This document shows, in pieces, positions 45,894-58,502 of a DNA stretch of 64,000 bases. Below the pieces are notes generated by a model. The model was given only the letters and a program-made list of their open reading frames with translations, was not told where the DNA came from and made no database searches. A program made the position numbers and the translations under genes. Source of the DNA: Auriscalpium vulgare (taxonomy: Eukaryota; Basidiomycota; Agaricomycetes; Russulales; Auriscalpiaceae). Location: assembly GCA_019915015.1 (NCBI GenBank), contig JAHBBC010000008.1:620001-684000 (forward strand). The letters are read 5' to 3'. Positions within the stretch are counted from its first letter, which is position 1, and every line of letters starts with the position of its first letter.

Positions 45894-47210
45894 ATGGCGG
45901 AATCTCTCATCGACGAAGACCCTTTTCCTGACATTCCTCTTCCTGACTTTCCAGGAGGACTGGGCAACAGAGAAAAGTGGTGGGTCAAGCATAGGGATTG
46001 GCTTCAGGAGTCTGGGTACACGCTGCGGCGTCGCTATCAGGCAGACTGGACTCCGTCCTGGAAGCCGGGAGACTTATGGCTCAAGTTCGAAGATGGTCTG
46101 CCGGTGGTGCGTTGCAGATCACTCCCTTAACGGCGCACTCTGAATTCTCAGCGATAGACTCGTATCATGGACGGCACCCGCACTGCAGACGGGCTTCACG
46201 TCGCTATGAAGAAGATTTCCGACAGTGCAACCCCCCATGAAGTAGAGGTTTATCAGCGCCTGACCTCTGAGCCACTATCCTCCGATCCCCGGAACCGCAC
46301 TGCCCCTCTGCTTGACATTCTGCAAGTCCCAGACGAACCAGGGGAGCGCCTCCTGGTAATGCCGTTGTTGCGGCCTCTGGACAATCCCGAGTTTGAGACG
46401 TTCGGAGAAGCTATCTCTTTTTTTACCCAGATCTTCGAGGTGAGTGATCTCAAAATACTTCACTTGCATTGCTTGACGGAACAATTCTCCATTGTAGGCC
46501 ATACAATTGATGCACGAGCACCACATTGCGCACAGGTAGAGCATCATCCTCCAAAGTTTCAGCGGGGCTAACCCGCTCGAAGGGACTGCACATACCAGAA
46601 CATCATGCTGGACCCAAGCGGCATGTTCCCAGTTCCGTTCCACCCACAGGAGATCAACTGCCGTCGAGACTGGAAAGGCAAGCTACGGCCCCTTACGCGC
46701 ACTCAGCGTCCTACTCGGTATTTCCTCATCGACTTCGGCCTTTCTCGCGTGTATCTACCGAAGGAAGGCGTTATACCTTTGGATTTTCCAACGCGCGGAG
46801 GCGACAAGACCGTTCCCGAGCACGATAACGAGTCTGAACGCTGCAATCCGTTCCCCGTTGATGTGTACTACCTCGGCAACCTCATCCTCGAGCGATTTAT
46901 CGGGGTAGGAGCTTATCACCAGGCGCATGTTCTGGTCGCTGATCGGCTCTGACAGAAATACCATGGATTTGAGTTTCTGTATCCTTTGGTAGCAGACATG
47001 GTCGCGGTTGATCCGTCCAAGCGTCCGACGATGGACGAGGTTGTTTCTCGCTTCAAGAAGATACGAGGGTCACTCAGCTCCTGGAAGCTGCGCTCGCGAT
47101 TGGTCAGGAGGAAGGATTGGGCCATCGTCAGCTTGTATAAGTCGGTCGGTCACTGGTATCGTCGAATGGGTTATATTGTCACGAGAAAACCTGCCATTCC
47201 CGATGCTTAG
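45894..47210 (+). CDS. kinase-like protein K5
   Basis: Five exons (45894-46106, 46158-46439, 46499-46536, 46583-46904, 46956-47210) give 369 residues without breaks. The N-terminal domain has WWVKHRDWLQESGYTLRRRY; the N-lobe has VAMKKIS (Lys) without a Gly-rich loop; HR plus DCTYQN across the exon 3/4 junction; RYFLIDFGLSRVYL (DFG); a TRGGDKTVPEHD loop; and the tail WYRRMGYIVTRKP. It belongs with K7 and K8 to a subfamily with a shorter N-terminus. A TTTATATAAG box lies about 30-38 bp upstream of the ATG. The start is clear; an earlier ATG is not in frame. Function unknown, likely an active or pseudo-kinase. Confidence 0.85.
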
Positions 47211-47629
47211 CCACGTTCACTGTCTCGCCAATGGCTTATTGACCAGAATCACACAACGAGTACCTACTCAATTGATGGTGCTTCAGCCTTCCGAAATCCG
47301 GTCTATGTACGACATCAGCAGCGGCAAGTGGCAGCGGCCACGTTGTCGACTGCGCGCGATTCTGATCCGGGCTTCCCTCGTGAAGCTGTGAACTACCCCG
47401 GCTCGACATGGCACACGTCTCGAGGGATGGGGATCCTGCGCACATAGAGAGTCCGGACTAGTCATGTATGTAGCGATTGGATGGTACATGGCATTGCGCA
47501 GCGATTACAGTATGAATACAAACACAGCGCTAAGATTGGCAGCTCAGAATTAGAAAATGCATTAAACCTGACAGAGAAACCGGACCAATGAGATGTACGG
47601 AGGACCCGCTATGGATCAGGGTTGGCAGG
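47211..47629. other. spacer between K5 and T3, nothing seen
   Basis: Short 3' flank shared by two convergent genes. No open frame, repeat or RNA supported. Confidence 0.4.
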
Positions 47630-48275
47630 TTACCTGGTGATGATGTGGGACGGGAACCGGTGTCGCAGGAAGTTCGTCTCGTACTTGGAGATCAGGTCTG
47701 AGGCGACGAGTGTGCGGGCGACGAGTGTGCGGGCGACGAGTGTGCGGGCGACGAGTGTGCGGGCGACGACTGTCCGGGCGTCGGAGTCGTTGATGAGCTC
47801 CGAGCACTATGGAGGGTCTCGGCCTCGCTGAGCGCGGGAGAGGAGGGAGTGGTAGGAAAGGCGGGCGGCTGAGTAGGATCTTGTGGGGGAGCCTTATTCG
47901 GGTCCGGGTACGAGCGCATGAGAAGGTCGATCATGAAGCAGGTCACGGCTGAAAACGGAAGAAGGTGTAGGTAGGTGGGAGATGAAACGCACAAAAAGTG
48001 AATAAAGGAGAGACTCACTGCCTAGGTTTTCGGGGCTTGCCCTCACACTGTCGATAATATGTTTGATCCCCGGAGCAACGTCTACCAAGGTGGACGGGCG
48101 ATAACGAGTAAGAGATGGACGTGTGTGATGACGAAGGACTCGCGTGCGCCCTGGAACCCGAGGGCAATGAGCTCGGCGTCGGTCAGGTCGACGACCTCTG
48201 CGGGAAACGCTCAGCACTCGTAACGCAAGGGAACGACGGGCGCCACTCACTCTTGTCGATATAAGCTGGATCCAT
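47630..48275 (-). pseudogene. trypsin-like T3, truncated, with repeat expansion
   Basis: The ATG at 48275 opens the family start (MDPAYIDK), then VVDLTDAELIALGF and VAPGIKHIIDSV exons, then the VTCFMIDLLMR block. A one-base loss before the DSDARTVV motif shifts the frame. In the correct frame the RTVVA motif has been expanded to five copies by a 15-bp repeat, and the protein ends at TAA 47630-47632, far before the peptidase part. The start of the second intron reads GCGAGT rather than GTGAGT. It is a dead 5' remnant, head to head with K6 at 253 bp. Confidence 0.72.
47703..47777 (-). repeat. 15-bp coding minisatellite in T3
   Basis: Four perfect units of GCGACGAGTGTGCGG followed by one diverged unit. 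On the minus strand in the family frame each unit encodes RTLVA. T1 and T2 have a single copy (RTVVA), so this is a local expansion. Confidence 0.9.
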
Positions 48276-48528
48276 GGCGGAAGAAACCGGTTCACGAGAG
48301 GTGATAGCAACAGTTTTGAGCTCGAGCGTGCGCGGACTCGTATCGAAGAGCGCTTTCCCACGTTGCCCCGACGCGGCACAGGCTGAGGCTGGCACGCACA
48401 CTCTGTGATCTGATCCACAACGACCGCCGCCCTGCGTTCAAACCTTGTTGCTCTCTGCACGTCTGTCAGGATCTGTGGCGCCGCTTTCCCCCTCTTCCCC
48501 ACTCGCTCGTCGAAATCTCGCTCCAACT

Positions 48529-49883
48529 ATGCCCTTCCGACGCAATATGACGCCCGCCGAACTAGAAAAATATCGCCTGGCACAAGAGGAAGTTGACGCG
48601 TATTTCCGCACTGTTAACTTGACTGGGTACAATCTAAACGATCCAAGGCATTTTCTCCCGCCTGAAGAGTTCTGGGCCGAACGTCAGAAGGAAATCGCGG
48701 CGGCAGGCTACATGCTTCGCGCTCGGTATCGTGAGGGCTGGAAACCTTCGTATGCTCGATGGAAGCTGCCACGGGGCTGCTTTGAGGATCGGCAATGGGT
48801 TATTGTGAGTGACTGTATGCACCGCGCGGATGCTCTGCTGCTCAACTGAAGACACAGAGCCACCGTCACCGATGGGACCCGTCTAACGGACGGGAAGCAA
48901 TTCATTATCAAAGAGGTGCCTCTGACCAGCATCTTCGAGGAGCCCATCACGAGACTGTTCTCTTTGGAGCCGTATAAGCTGGATCCCAAGAATCACTGCA
49001 TCCCATTAGAAGAAACATTCCATCCGAGCGGCATGCCTATGCCGTATCTCGTCCTCCCTATGATTCAGCGGTATAACAACCCGCTTCAGAACGTTTGGAG
49101 AGGTTGTATAGCCTTCGCTATTTAGATATTTGAGGTGCGTTGGATGGCATTTTCTTGCTCTGTGGGACCATACACTCAACAAGATGCAGGGCATTGAGTA
49201 AGCTCCACATCGCTCACAGGCACGGGGCCTTTCCTCATTACCCTGCTGAATGCTCTGACCGTATCCAGGGATTGCACTGGCCATAACCTTGTCCTCGATC
49301 CCAGCGGGATGTACACGAACTCCTTCCATCCGGTCAAAATCAATCGCACCAAGAACTTCCATTTTGCCCAGTCGTATACGCGCGCTCAGAGCCCGCCGCG
49401 CTACTACCTCATTGACTTTGGGTTGTCTGGCAGGTACTTTCCTTCAAACGGCCCGGCGCGGCAAGTCGCACGCCGCGGTGGAGACAAATTGCGCCGGAGC
49501 ACCGCAATTATCTTGACCAACCTGTCGTCGATCCCTTCCCGACGGACGACGACTACCTCGGAAACATGTTGCGTGAGGACTTTGTGAAGGTGCGAGCTAA
49601 ATGACCAAATCAGCATCTCATTTTTTGCCCCGCGCAGAAGTACTACGGCTTCGAGTTCATCAAGCCTCTCGTTGCCGATATGGTGCAGGAGGACCCGAGC
49701 TTGCGGCCGACTATCAGCGTTGTCGCATCCCGGTCCGCTGAGATCAGCGCCGCGCTCACAACCTTGAGGCTACGCTCTCGCCTTGTTGGCAGGAAATATT
49801 CATTCATTGTGCCCGTTCAGGCTAATCCGGACAGGGTACGTACACGTACGCCGGCTGTGCCCATGCCTCGAGATGAATCATGA
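48529..49883 (+). pseudogene. kinase-like K6, multiply disrupted
   Basis: Exon 1 (48529-48804) is open and has the family N-terminal domain (MPFRRNMTPAELEKYRLAQ, AAGYMLRARYREGW). The next exon cannot be joined in frame, its N-lobe shifts near NPLQ, and a CAG to TAG change stands before the IFE end. The HR exon is missing bases, while the DCTGHN to YYLIDFGLSGRYF stretch is readable, followed by another shift after RRGGDK. The tail again reads in frame (PLVADMVQEDPSLRPT). Several independent breaks make this a true pseudogene rather than a sequencing artefact. Confidence 0.8.
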
Positions 49884-50135
49884 ACGGGTCTCGCACCCTG
49901 TACAGCTCAGGCATCCCTGCTTCGTTGATACGCATCGCTTATAGGTTATCGAGTGTCTCTGGCTGCCTACTTTTTGTCGGTAATTCATGCATACATTTCA
50001 AATAGCGATGGATGTGTCCGAGCCCGATTCGCGCAATCAACGATGGAAACCGCGGATTCTGTCGCACTCATGAACACGACGCCAATCTCCCTCACATCCA
50101 CAACGATAAACACGCATACATTGTCCAGTAGCCTC
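49884..50135. other. spacer, nothing seen
   Basis: Short region between the K6 remnant and the 3' end of the acidic-tail gene. No features. Confidence 0.4.
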
Positions 50136-51888
50136 CTATCTCATCGGACTGACTGCTCGTGCTCGCCAGCGAGGGAGGCAGTCCGAGTCCTCGTGACGCT
50201 TTCACCAGTGAGTGAGCCCCCAGAAAACTTCGACAATGCCGTCCATCATGTCAGTGGCGATGCGGGCAATGGCAACAGCAGGGTTTCCTGGGTGCTCGCA
50301 GTACGTGCAGCCTAGGAGTGGGACAAGTAAGCACATATACATCGCTCACTCTTGTGGAGCTCCCTTACTTTCGGCTTCGAGAATGTCGATTAGTGTTTTG
50401 AGGTTTTCGACCGGTGGGACCTCCTCGTCATCGCCGTCATCGTCGTGTTCTGGGGCGGAGTTTTCCAGCGCTTGAACAAACTTAGCATTGTGGTCCAAAA
50501 AATTGCGTCTCTTCTCGATTTCTTGGGCGTCGGGGAGCGGCTTGTCTGGTGAACGATGGCCAGTTTCATCGCTGTTAATGGCTAGACTATGCATGTGACA
50601 TGTCATACCTGGTACGATTTGCGCCATTATTTCGGCCTACAATCCCAAAGTGAAGTGGGTGAAACTACGTTCTACAGCGGCGTTGAGTACAATACTTACC
50701 ACAGTGCGCTCGTAGGCCTTTTTCGCGACCATGCAGTACACGTATGCTCCAAGCGTGGCTCGCAAGGACAGCATGCTGTCTGCCTTGGTCGGCACCTGCT
50801 TCCGAGCTATCATAGCACTGTTGCGAAGGTCAGTGCCCACTGCCTTTTTCATGAGGCTTGCTGAGTGCTACTCACTGATGCCAACGCAAGAACAACGGTT
50901 CCTGTGCTCGATAAGGATGACTCTCCATGTACTCATCCAGCATCTTGACGGTGCGATGCACTACTTCGTCATCCTCGGCCGTCGCCGGGCTGGGTGATTT
51001 GGACGTCGCATCGGTGGTGGTGCGCGCGGGAGCGACGTCGACGTCACGGTCAGGTTGCGCGGCGACGCAGCCTAGCAGTTGGGCAGACATGTAAGCGTCT
51101 TATCGCTAACTCTGTGAACTCTGCCTTACCTTCGCCTTCGAGAAGTTTAACCGGGGTATTGACGGCTTCGTCCTCAGTGAGATCACTCGGCACGCATTCT
51201 CCATCGAATATCGTAGTGTCAGGTTGCGCGGCGACGCAGCCTAGCAGTCCCGACATGTGAGCGCATTATCGCTAACTCCTGTGAACTTTGCCTTACCTTT
51301 GGCTTGGAGAATCTCAACCAAGGTATCGAGGTTTTCGTCCGCAGGGATATCCTCGTCGTCGTCGTCATCCTCGTCATTCTCGTCGTCATCATTATTTTCC
51401 AAGCGGGTCACCTCCAATATTTTGATCTTCGAGACATTGGGCAGCGACTTGTCATCGGCTCCTGCTTTGTCTGGTGATGAAAGGTCAGTTACGTCGTATT
51501 CTATGCTGCGCCACATCTCGTACCCAGCACGGCGGTGACTGCGGCTACCTACAGTTCACGAATGAGTAAAACGATCGTCTCCTTGGCATCGCAATACTGA
51601 CCATAATGCTCTCGAATGTTTCTTTTGAGAGCTTGTAGTACTCGTAGGCTTCAAGCGTGGCTTGCAAGGACATCATGCTGGTCGTCTTGGGGCAGACTTG
51701 CTTCCGAGCTTCCATGAGCCTGTTGAAAATGTGAGCGTGGTGACGGTGGAGCTGCCGAGTGCTACCCACTGTTGCCACTGCGAGAAAAGCTGTTCCTGTG
51801 CTTCTTCAGGAAATGTTTCCGTGAAATCGTGGAGCAGTCCCAAGCATCGAAGTTTCACGTCGTCCTGAGAGCCGGCGGATACGGACAT
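50136..51888 (-). CDS. unrecognised protein with two tandem modules and acidic runs
   Basis: Eight exons (51888-51770, 51719-51598, 51470-51297, 51240-51130, 51071-50876, 50817-50696, 50545-50369, 50311-50136) keep one frame and give 398 residues. It is built from two copies of one module: a helical start (LLHDFTETFPEEAQEQLFSQW; MLDEYMESHPYRAQEPLFLRW), a helical exon of exactly 122 nt (RKQVCPKTTSMMSLQATLEA; RKQVPTKADSMLSLRATLGA) and an Asp/Glu-rich exon ending LDTLVEILQAK or LKTLIDILEAE. A linker exon starting GCVAAQPD is also repeated. Paralog 57654-58502 has one module. No family is recognised; the acidic runs and lack of signal peptide point to a nuclear or cytosolic protein. The last exon is less certain. 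Confidence 0.6.
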
Positions 51889-53833
51889 GGTCAGCTTGTA
51901 TGAGGATCGATGAGTGATATCGCGGTGTGTTTTCTGAAAGTGAGGGTTTGACGCTTACAGTAGGCTTCAATTTATAGGCAGTCACACAACGCGCCTGTTA
52001 GGGCGATTCTTTCGAGTTCTGAATGCATCGCCTGGACAAGATCTCTTGCTTGTTCTCCGCATACGTCGGCTCAACAAGGCGTTCTTGTCCTCTTGTTCGT
52101 CGTAGCCTCCGTTGTGCGTAAATTGCGCTCTCCCTTTTGTTTGCGAATTGTTCTTGATCCGGAGCTCGCAGACATCGGCAGCGCCCAACTAGTGTGGCGC
52201 GACTAGACCTTCGTTTCGTTGTGTAATCCCGTGACGATGAGCTCTCGCGTTGCAGGGCGGATGGCTTGGACCCATAGGCAGATGACAAGGCCGGCGTTTC
52301 CGTCAGCTCCGCACAATGATTGTTGGAAATGGTAGAATTACGCGGATTGTTGTCTGGATGAGCGACACCGACAACGTGGCGCTCGCGCCTTGTCACCATT
52401 TGTCACCCTTCGTGATCAACCTTCGTGGTCGAGGACAGAGGTTGATGGCTTTGAAAAAATCTTCCTGCAGCAACTGGAGTCAAACAAAAGGATGCTATAT
52501 ATTGCGCGCTACGTCACAAATGGGGTCCGGTAGTCTACCTGTCGATATGCGCCTTGTGAGCTGCGCCGCGGTGAACAACAGAAACAACGCTTACTGTACG
52601 TAGCCTGTGAAGGAGAACAAGTCATCTCTGCATCCGGCGCGTATAAGAGTCTCTCTGAGCGCAACAAACACAAACGTCGCTCGTTCGCAACCAGCAGTAC
52701 ACTGAAGGTCGTCGGCGGGTACTGGGCAGAGTTGTTGTCTAGTTCGAACCAGAGACGCAGCTTCCAGCAGCCTCGATGTCGGCGCAAGGACCAGCACTAG
52801 CCTTTCCAAGTTCCCGGACGTAGAGGTGCTGTGCCTGTTGTCCGAGGAGCGCGTGGACGCGACCGCCGATGAGGCCGATGCCCGCTAGGCAAAACATATA
52901 GGAGGTTCCACTTGCATTCGAGGCGACGAGGTTCGACACGAGATATGATACGAGCTCTGTGGTGATGTCGCGATTAGGTGAGCGGTTGGTGAAAAAGCCT
53001 GACTCCAGCCGAGCCGTGCGCAGTGTTCAACAGGGACAGTCGCAGTAGTATCGCCCTCCGGAGTAGATGGCGACCAAAAACCGAGGTCCTGTGCGAAGCG
53101 ATATTGTATCTTTGACTGGTGGACTCCGTGGAGGTCAGAAGCGCGCTGGCAGGAAGAATGACTGAGGCGTACTTTTCTTCGGTGCTCATAGCAGAGCGAC
53201 AGCGCGAAGTCGGAAGCGACCCGGGAATGTTCAACACCTAGCCAGGTGGTATGCGCCGTCAATGAACCTACGAGCATTTCAGTACACGCACGCTGAGAAA
53301 CAAGTGGCTACGCACTTGCACGCCGCACAGGTCCCAGTCGGACGTTTTGACTCAGTTTGAGCACCGTATGGTGCGATAGCAATCATGACCAAAATTCTGT
53401 AGCGCCGCTGATTGATGCGAGGAAGAGTGCGGTGCAAGAGGTATTCACGCAGGAAAGGATGAAAGTGTAGGGAGAAGAGGTGGGTTGCTGCGAGTCTGAT
53501 CATGAGTCGGAGGACGGGCCGGCGACTTCGGCCGAATACCCCCGGGGCCGCTGCCGCGAACCTGCAGGCTGTGCAGCCACGTCTTTTTTACGTCCGGTCC
53601 TGTCCATCTTGCCCATCGTCGGACTGGCAGCGGCAAGTCTCTGTATAATGACTCTGAGTGCTCCGCATTCCCTTGCAGTCATGGACAGACGACGCCACTT
53701 ACTGGTATGGGCCAACATTTTGTCGCATATCGCTCGCATTGATCTCATACAGACTTGGGCACACTAGTCTGTCGATGGCGTCTCGCTCTGATCGCACCGT
53801 ACTGCGCCTGTTTGCGGGCGTTGTGATACTGCG
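51889..53833. other. gene-poor stretch, one possible exon
   Basis: Most of it holds nothing I can support. On the minus strand an open frame of about 95 codons ending at TAG 52739-52741 looks coding-like (RDITTELVSYLVSNLVASN, then FCLAGIGLIGGRVHALLG, a possible membrane helix). I could not connect it to an upstream exon or a family. It could be the 3' end of an unknown gene starting near 53200-53770, or chance. Confidence 0.3.
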
Positions 53834-55171
53834 ATGGCTGATCCCTCTTCAATTCTCCGTAAGCTCGAAATCCCAGCCGAGTGGGTCAAGCCATTTCCCG
53901 GCGCACATAGCCCTGAAGAGCTGTGGTGGACCAAACATCGCGACTGGCTTGCAGAGTGTGGCTACAAACTCAGGCCGCGATATCAAGCCGACTTGGACAC
54001 CGGCTTTCCAACCACATCAGAATCAGGAGAAATTTGAAGATTGAGTCCTCATATATGTGAGCCCCCCACGGATAGCTTAGACCGGAAACGCTTAGTTGCT
54101 TTGCTAGAAACCAGTCATGGACGCCACACGCATCGTGCACGGAGTTGAGCAAGACGTTGTTATCAAGAGTGTGCCATATCCGTTTGCGACGGATCTGAAG
54201 AAGTGCAAACGTTCGAGCTTTTGACGTCTGCACCTCTCGCGTCAGATCCACGGAATCATACCCCTCCTCTGCTCACTGTCATGCAGGTACCAGACGAGCC
54301 CGAGCAGCGCTTGCTTGTCATGCCGCTCTTGAGGCTCCACGACGACCCCAGATTTGAGACTTTCGGGGAAGCTATCGCTTTCTTCACGCAGACATTCGAG
54401 GTGCGTGGCTCCATTTACGATGTGGCGTGTCATTAATTGACGAACCAACTCACAAAAGGGCATCCAATGCATGCACGAGCATCGCATCGAACATAGGTAG
54501 GCATGGCGCTATGTCTATTTGGAGCAAAATCTGACCGGAATTAGGGGATGCACGCACCACAACATCATGGTCGATCCCACCGGCATGTACTCAGTCCCAT
54601 TTCATCCGGCAAAGCAGAATATGCGTCGCGATTGGAAAGGAAAGGCGAAGCCTCGTCGCACCCGCACGCAGCTGCGTCCGCGACATTTTCTCATCGATTT
54701 TGGTCTGTCTCGCTACCCTCCGAGCGCTGGCGACGCGCCTATGGACCTTCTCGTGCAGGGTGGCGACAAACCGTCCCCGAGCATGTCAATTACGACGATC
54801 CCTGCGACCCGTTTGCCGTGGACGTCTACTACCTCGGGAACCTCGTCGGAGAAGAGTTCATGATGGTAAGTCATTATCCACTCGGTCTTCCTTTGTCTCT
54901 GAAGACAATCTGGCAGCGGTACCACAGGTTTTCCTTCATGCGCCCTCTGGTGGAAGACATGGTCGCGCGCGACCCTTCCAAGTGCCCGAAGCTCGACGAA
55001 GTCGTGGCCCGCTTCAAGGAAATTCGGCATTCGGTGAACTTCTGGAAGCTGCGCTCGCGCATGGTTTCCCGGAAAGAATGGCGCATTGTCGGCTTTGGGA
55101 GGTCGTTTGGTCACTGGTATCGTCGGTTGGGTTACATTGTCACGCGGACGGCTGCTATTCCTGATCCGTAG
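53834..55171 (+). pseudogene. kinase-like K7, several frameshifts
   Basis: It is close to the intact K8. The start (MADPSSILRKLEIPAEW, then EELWWTKHRDWLAE) is followed by an extra T in GACTTGG near 53993 that shifts the first exon. A second shift lies in the N-lobe before the TFELLTS stretch (near 54200), and a lost A in GGCGACAAACC near 54768 shifts the activation region. Between these the DCTHHN, HFLIDFGLSRYPP and tail (WRIVGFGRSFGHWYRRLGY) are readable. All exon boundaries match K8. It is a recent pseudogene; the changes lie in short runs, so read errors should be checked. Confidence 0.75.
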
Positions 55172-57653
55172 TAGCGCTTACGTCTTCCGCCCATCCTTTA
55201 GCTGTCCAGCATGTCTTTGTATACCGTTTTTCTGTCCTCCCATTCATCGCTGTTAATCGTTACCGCGTCGCCACCGATGCGCGCGCAAATCTAAATTTCA
55301 ATTTTATCTATTTGAATACGGAATTACTAGTATCTCAGTCAAGAACTACCAGTCTTCTGAGAGCTGCTTGCGAAGCTTTGATCGCCAGCGCGGCTTCTGC
55401 TATGTGCATCCGCGCGAAGTTTAGCGAGGAGAGCCCGAATTCGACAAGAGCGCATGCAGCAGTATCACTTGTCCGGGAGGAGGCAATCCGACCGCGGCGA
55501 CTCCGTGTCGAGTCGACATAGAGTTCGACGAGAGAAAAAACAGCGAGCATCTCCAGGCGACAGCATATCGAGCATCAGCTGCCGGGCGACGAGCTGGCAA
55601 TCACCACGCCCCCTCCACTGCGCCGCCTCGCCGGGTGCGGACCGCGGAGTTGGCCCAGCCGCAGAATCCAGACGCGCGAAGTTCAAGTCGTCGTCCGGGT
55701 GAGTACAGATGTCGGCTGGCTTGGAACCAGATTTAGCGCGCGGGCGCGTGCAGATGTTGGTGTACGGGCTCGGTGGTGGAAGTAGAGGTTTGTCGAGGCG
55801 ATAGGAGCTATGTGCGGTGTCAGGAAATGTGGAAGCTGACACGGAAGGATGAGACGCACTCTGACGGCAGGCGAAGGATCGAGCAGTCCCTGGCGAATTG
55901 CCCTATTAGGGAGATGATCTAGGTGCCCAGTCAATGGCTGAGCAGGAGGTACACGGAAAAGGGACTCACCGATCAGTAGTAATTCAAGACAAACGTGAAT
56001 ATCAGTCGACCGCGACTGTTGGCGCGAGCCTCAGGTGGCGCTCGCGCATATCCTGTGCCACCCCTCGTGGTCCAGGATAGAGAATTGAACATGGATGCGC
56101 CGCCCTTGCAGGAGCTGTGGGCCTGTGGCCATCGTATCGTATTGAGCGCAGTGACGTCATCGATCGGACTAGTAGACTTGGCAATATGCGCGTTCATAAG
56201 CTGCGCCGCTCTGTATTAACTGCTCGAGACGTACCAACAGAGGCGAGTGCTTGAGGATGGCGTCCTACTCGCACTGATCGTTGGACATCACCGGCGGCGT
56301 TCAGTAACACACATGCAGTTCGAGAAGCCCCTCGAGAGACGAGGGGCCCGCTCCCAAGGTTTTTGAACGACGAGGAGGACGATGCCAGAAGCAGATACTG
56401 ACCCCAGTGAGGAATCTAGACCGATTTCTCCGCACGATGAGGCTGAGGCCAAGGATCCAATCACCAAGGTGTTGATGCGAGGCGCACAGGAAATTTCTGG
56501 ACGTCGTACAGTCATGGTCAAATCACTGGTGGTCCCGCAAAGAAGGTAAATTAGGTATATGCACGAAAACGGACGAGGTACGAGCTCACTGGAGCACCCA
56601 TGCCCCGACTGCAGGCCACTGGCATGGGTGGCCTGGGCGGAGCAGTCGCATAGCTAGGCGACAGAGACAGACGTGTGCGCGCGCCGATAAGCACGTTATG
56701 CTGGTTGAAATGGTGGTCCGAACCCACAGGGAGGGCAGAGTGACGAGATGAACGCAGAGAAGTCGCGCGATGACATGGTGAGATGCGTCCACCAAGGTTG
56801 TGGCTTGACAGAGCAAAACATGGTGGTGACGGTGTCGCATGAGCGCAGCGGGTAATGAGAACGCACTGGCGTAGGCAAATAGTCAGCGCTTCAGCAGGAG
56901 GCAAGTCTAGATGAGGTGAGGGCGCACTGTGCTATGAGGCGGGCTGCAGCCTGCTCTTGCACCTCTACCCAGTATCTCCCGCACCGACGTTGTGTTTGAG
57001 TAAGTACATGCCGCGATGTGCTTCCTTGGTGGAAGAAAAGGTGTGAGCTGACTACCGATGAACCATAGCAAAACCGACAATGCACATACAGGAAGGCGAC
57101 AAGGAATGCGGCCGATTTTTTTCGTGAGCCGAGAACAACCAGAAGCTACTGTCCGCGCCTCTATGCGCTTGTTTTAATCCAGGAGCGATAAGTTATAGGA
57201 CAGCAGCAGGCCGACTGCAGGTGGGACGAGGTCAAGGGCATCGTCGCGGCAACGTGGATTTCGGGCGGAGATTTCGGCCGATTGGCCGCGTCTCGGGTCG
57301 GACAACTGCTGAGACAGCTGATCCCTGAGCTCGCGAAGTGTTGAAGCTGTCTACCGTCTGCCTCGGGGAGACTACTTACTTGCACCCTTCCGCACACACC
57401 CCGCCGCAGGAGTTCCCTACCCGAACGACTCGACTCAGATGCAACCCGCAAAGCGTTTTGAAGCACTTTCGACGACGCCTAGCTGCAGAGAGAATCCGCT
57501 GTGCGTCGTTATCTACTGACTGCCATCGCTCGCAATCATTTGTCAACGACGGACCCCAATATATATGACCCAAAACCTAGGGCCAGTCTCGCTCACGAGT
57601 GCCCTACAAACTAAATACAGTGGCCTTCGATAGGGTTGGAATTGCCAATATGG
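55172..57653. other. gene-poor stretch, nothing supported
   Basis: About 2.5 kb without a convincing gene. Frames at 55335-55842 and 56551-56904 (minus) have no ATG-led splice structure or similarity I can recognise. No repeats or TIRs were noticed. Confidence 0.35.
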
Positions 57654-58502
57654 CTACTGCTCGTGCTCGACAACGAGGGTGGCGACGCTTCCACCGAGTT
57701 TCGAGGCTACGACGGTGCTTTCCACAGTGGTGCTGGCGGTGGTGCGCACGGGAGCGAAGTCACTGTCAGGTTCCGCGGCGACGCAGCCTAGCAGTCGCGC
57801 AAACATGTCAGTGCCTTATCGCTAACTCTTGTGAACTCTGCCTTACCTTCGGCTTCGAGAATTTCAACCAAGGCATCGAGGTTTTCGTCCGCAGGGATAT
57901 CCTCGTCGTCGTCGTCATCATCCTCGGCATTCTCGTCGTCATCCTTGGCATGCAAGCGGGTCACCTGCAATACTTGTGCAAGGTCATCTTCATCGGCCCC
58001 ACTTTCGCCGGGCTTTTCGATCTTCGAGACATTGGGCAGCGACTTGTCATCGGCTCCTCCTTTGCCTGGTGATGAAAGGTCAGCCGCGAAGTATTCTATC
58101 TGCACCATATCTCGTACCCAGGATGCTGATACCTGCGGCTGCCTACAGCCCCGAAAGGGAAGTGAGTAACACGATCTCTCCTTGGGATCGCAATACTGAC
58201 CAGAATGCTCTCGAACGTTTCTTTTGAAAGCTTATAGTACTCGTAGGCTTCAAGCGTGGCGAGCAAGGACATCATGCTGGTCGTTTTTGGGCGGATCTGC
58301 TTCCGAGTTTCCATGAGCCTGTTGGAAATGTGAGCGTGTTGACGGTGGAGCTGCCGAGTGCCACTCACTGTTGCCAATCCGAGAATAGCTGTTCGTGTGT
58401 TCCTTCGGGAAATTTTTCCATGTAATCCTGGAGCAATGCGAGGGATCGGAGCCTGAGGTCATCGCCTCGGCGCACATGGAGACCAGCAGTGTTTCTAGAC
58501 AT
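57654..58502 (-). CDS. unrecognised acidic-run protein, single module
   Basis: Four exons (58502-58369, 58318-58197, 58065-57847, 57787-57654) give 202 residues. It matches one module of the gene at 50136-51888: helical start (LLQDYMEKFPEGTHEQLFSDW), the 122-nt exon (TRKQIRPKTTSMMSLLATLEA), the acidic exon (a run of Asp/Glu before EDIPADENLDALVEILEAE) and the GCVAAEPDSD linker, here turned into a C-terminus rich in Thr, Val and Ser. Intron positions are conserved between the copies, including an odd donor A|GTATTG. Function unknown. The gene is intact. Confidence 0.65.

Noticed and set aside
55335..55842. Possible minus-strand gene with Ala/Arg-rich frames
   Set aside because: No coherent exon chain, start or recognisable family; kept only as gene-poor sequence.
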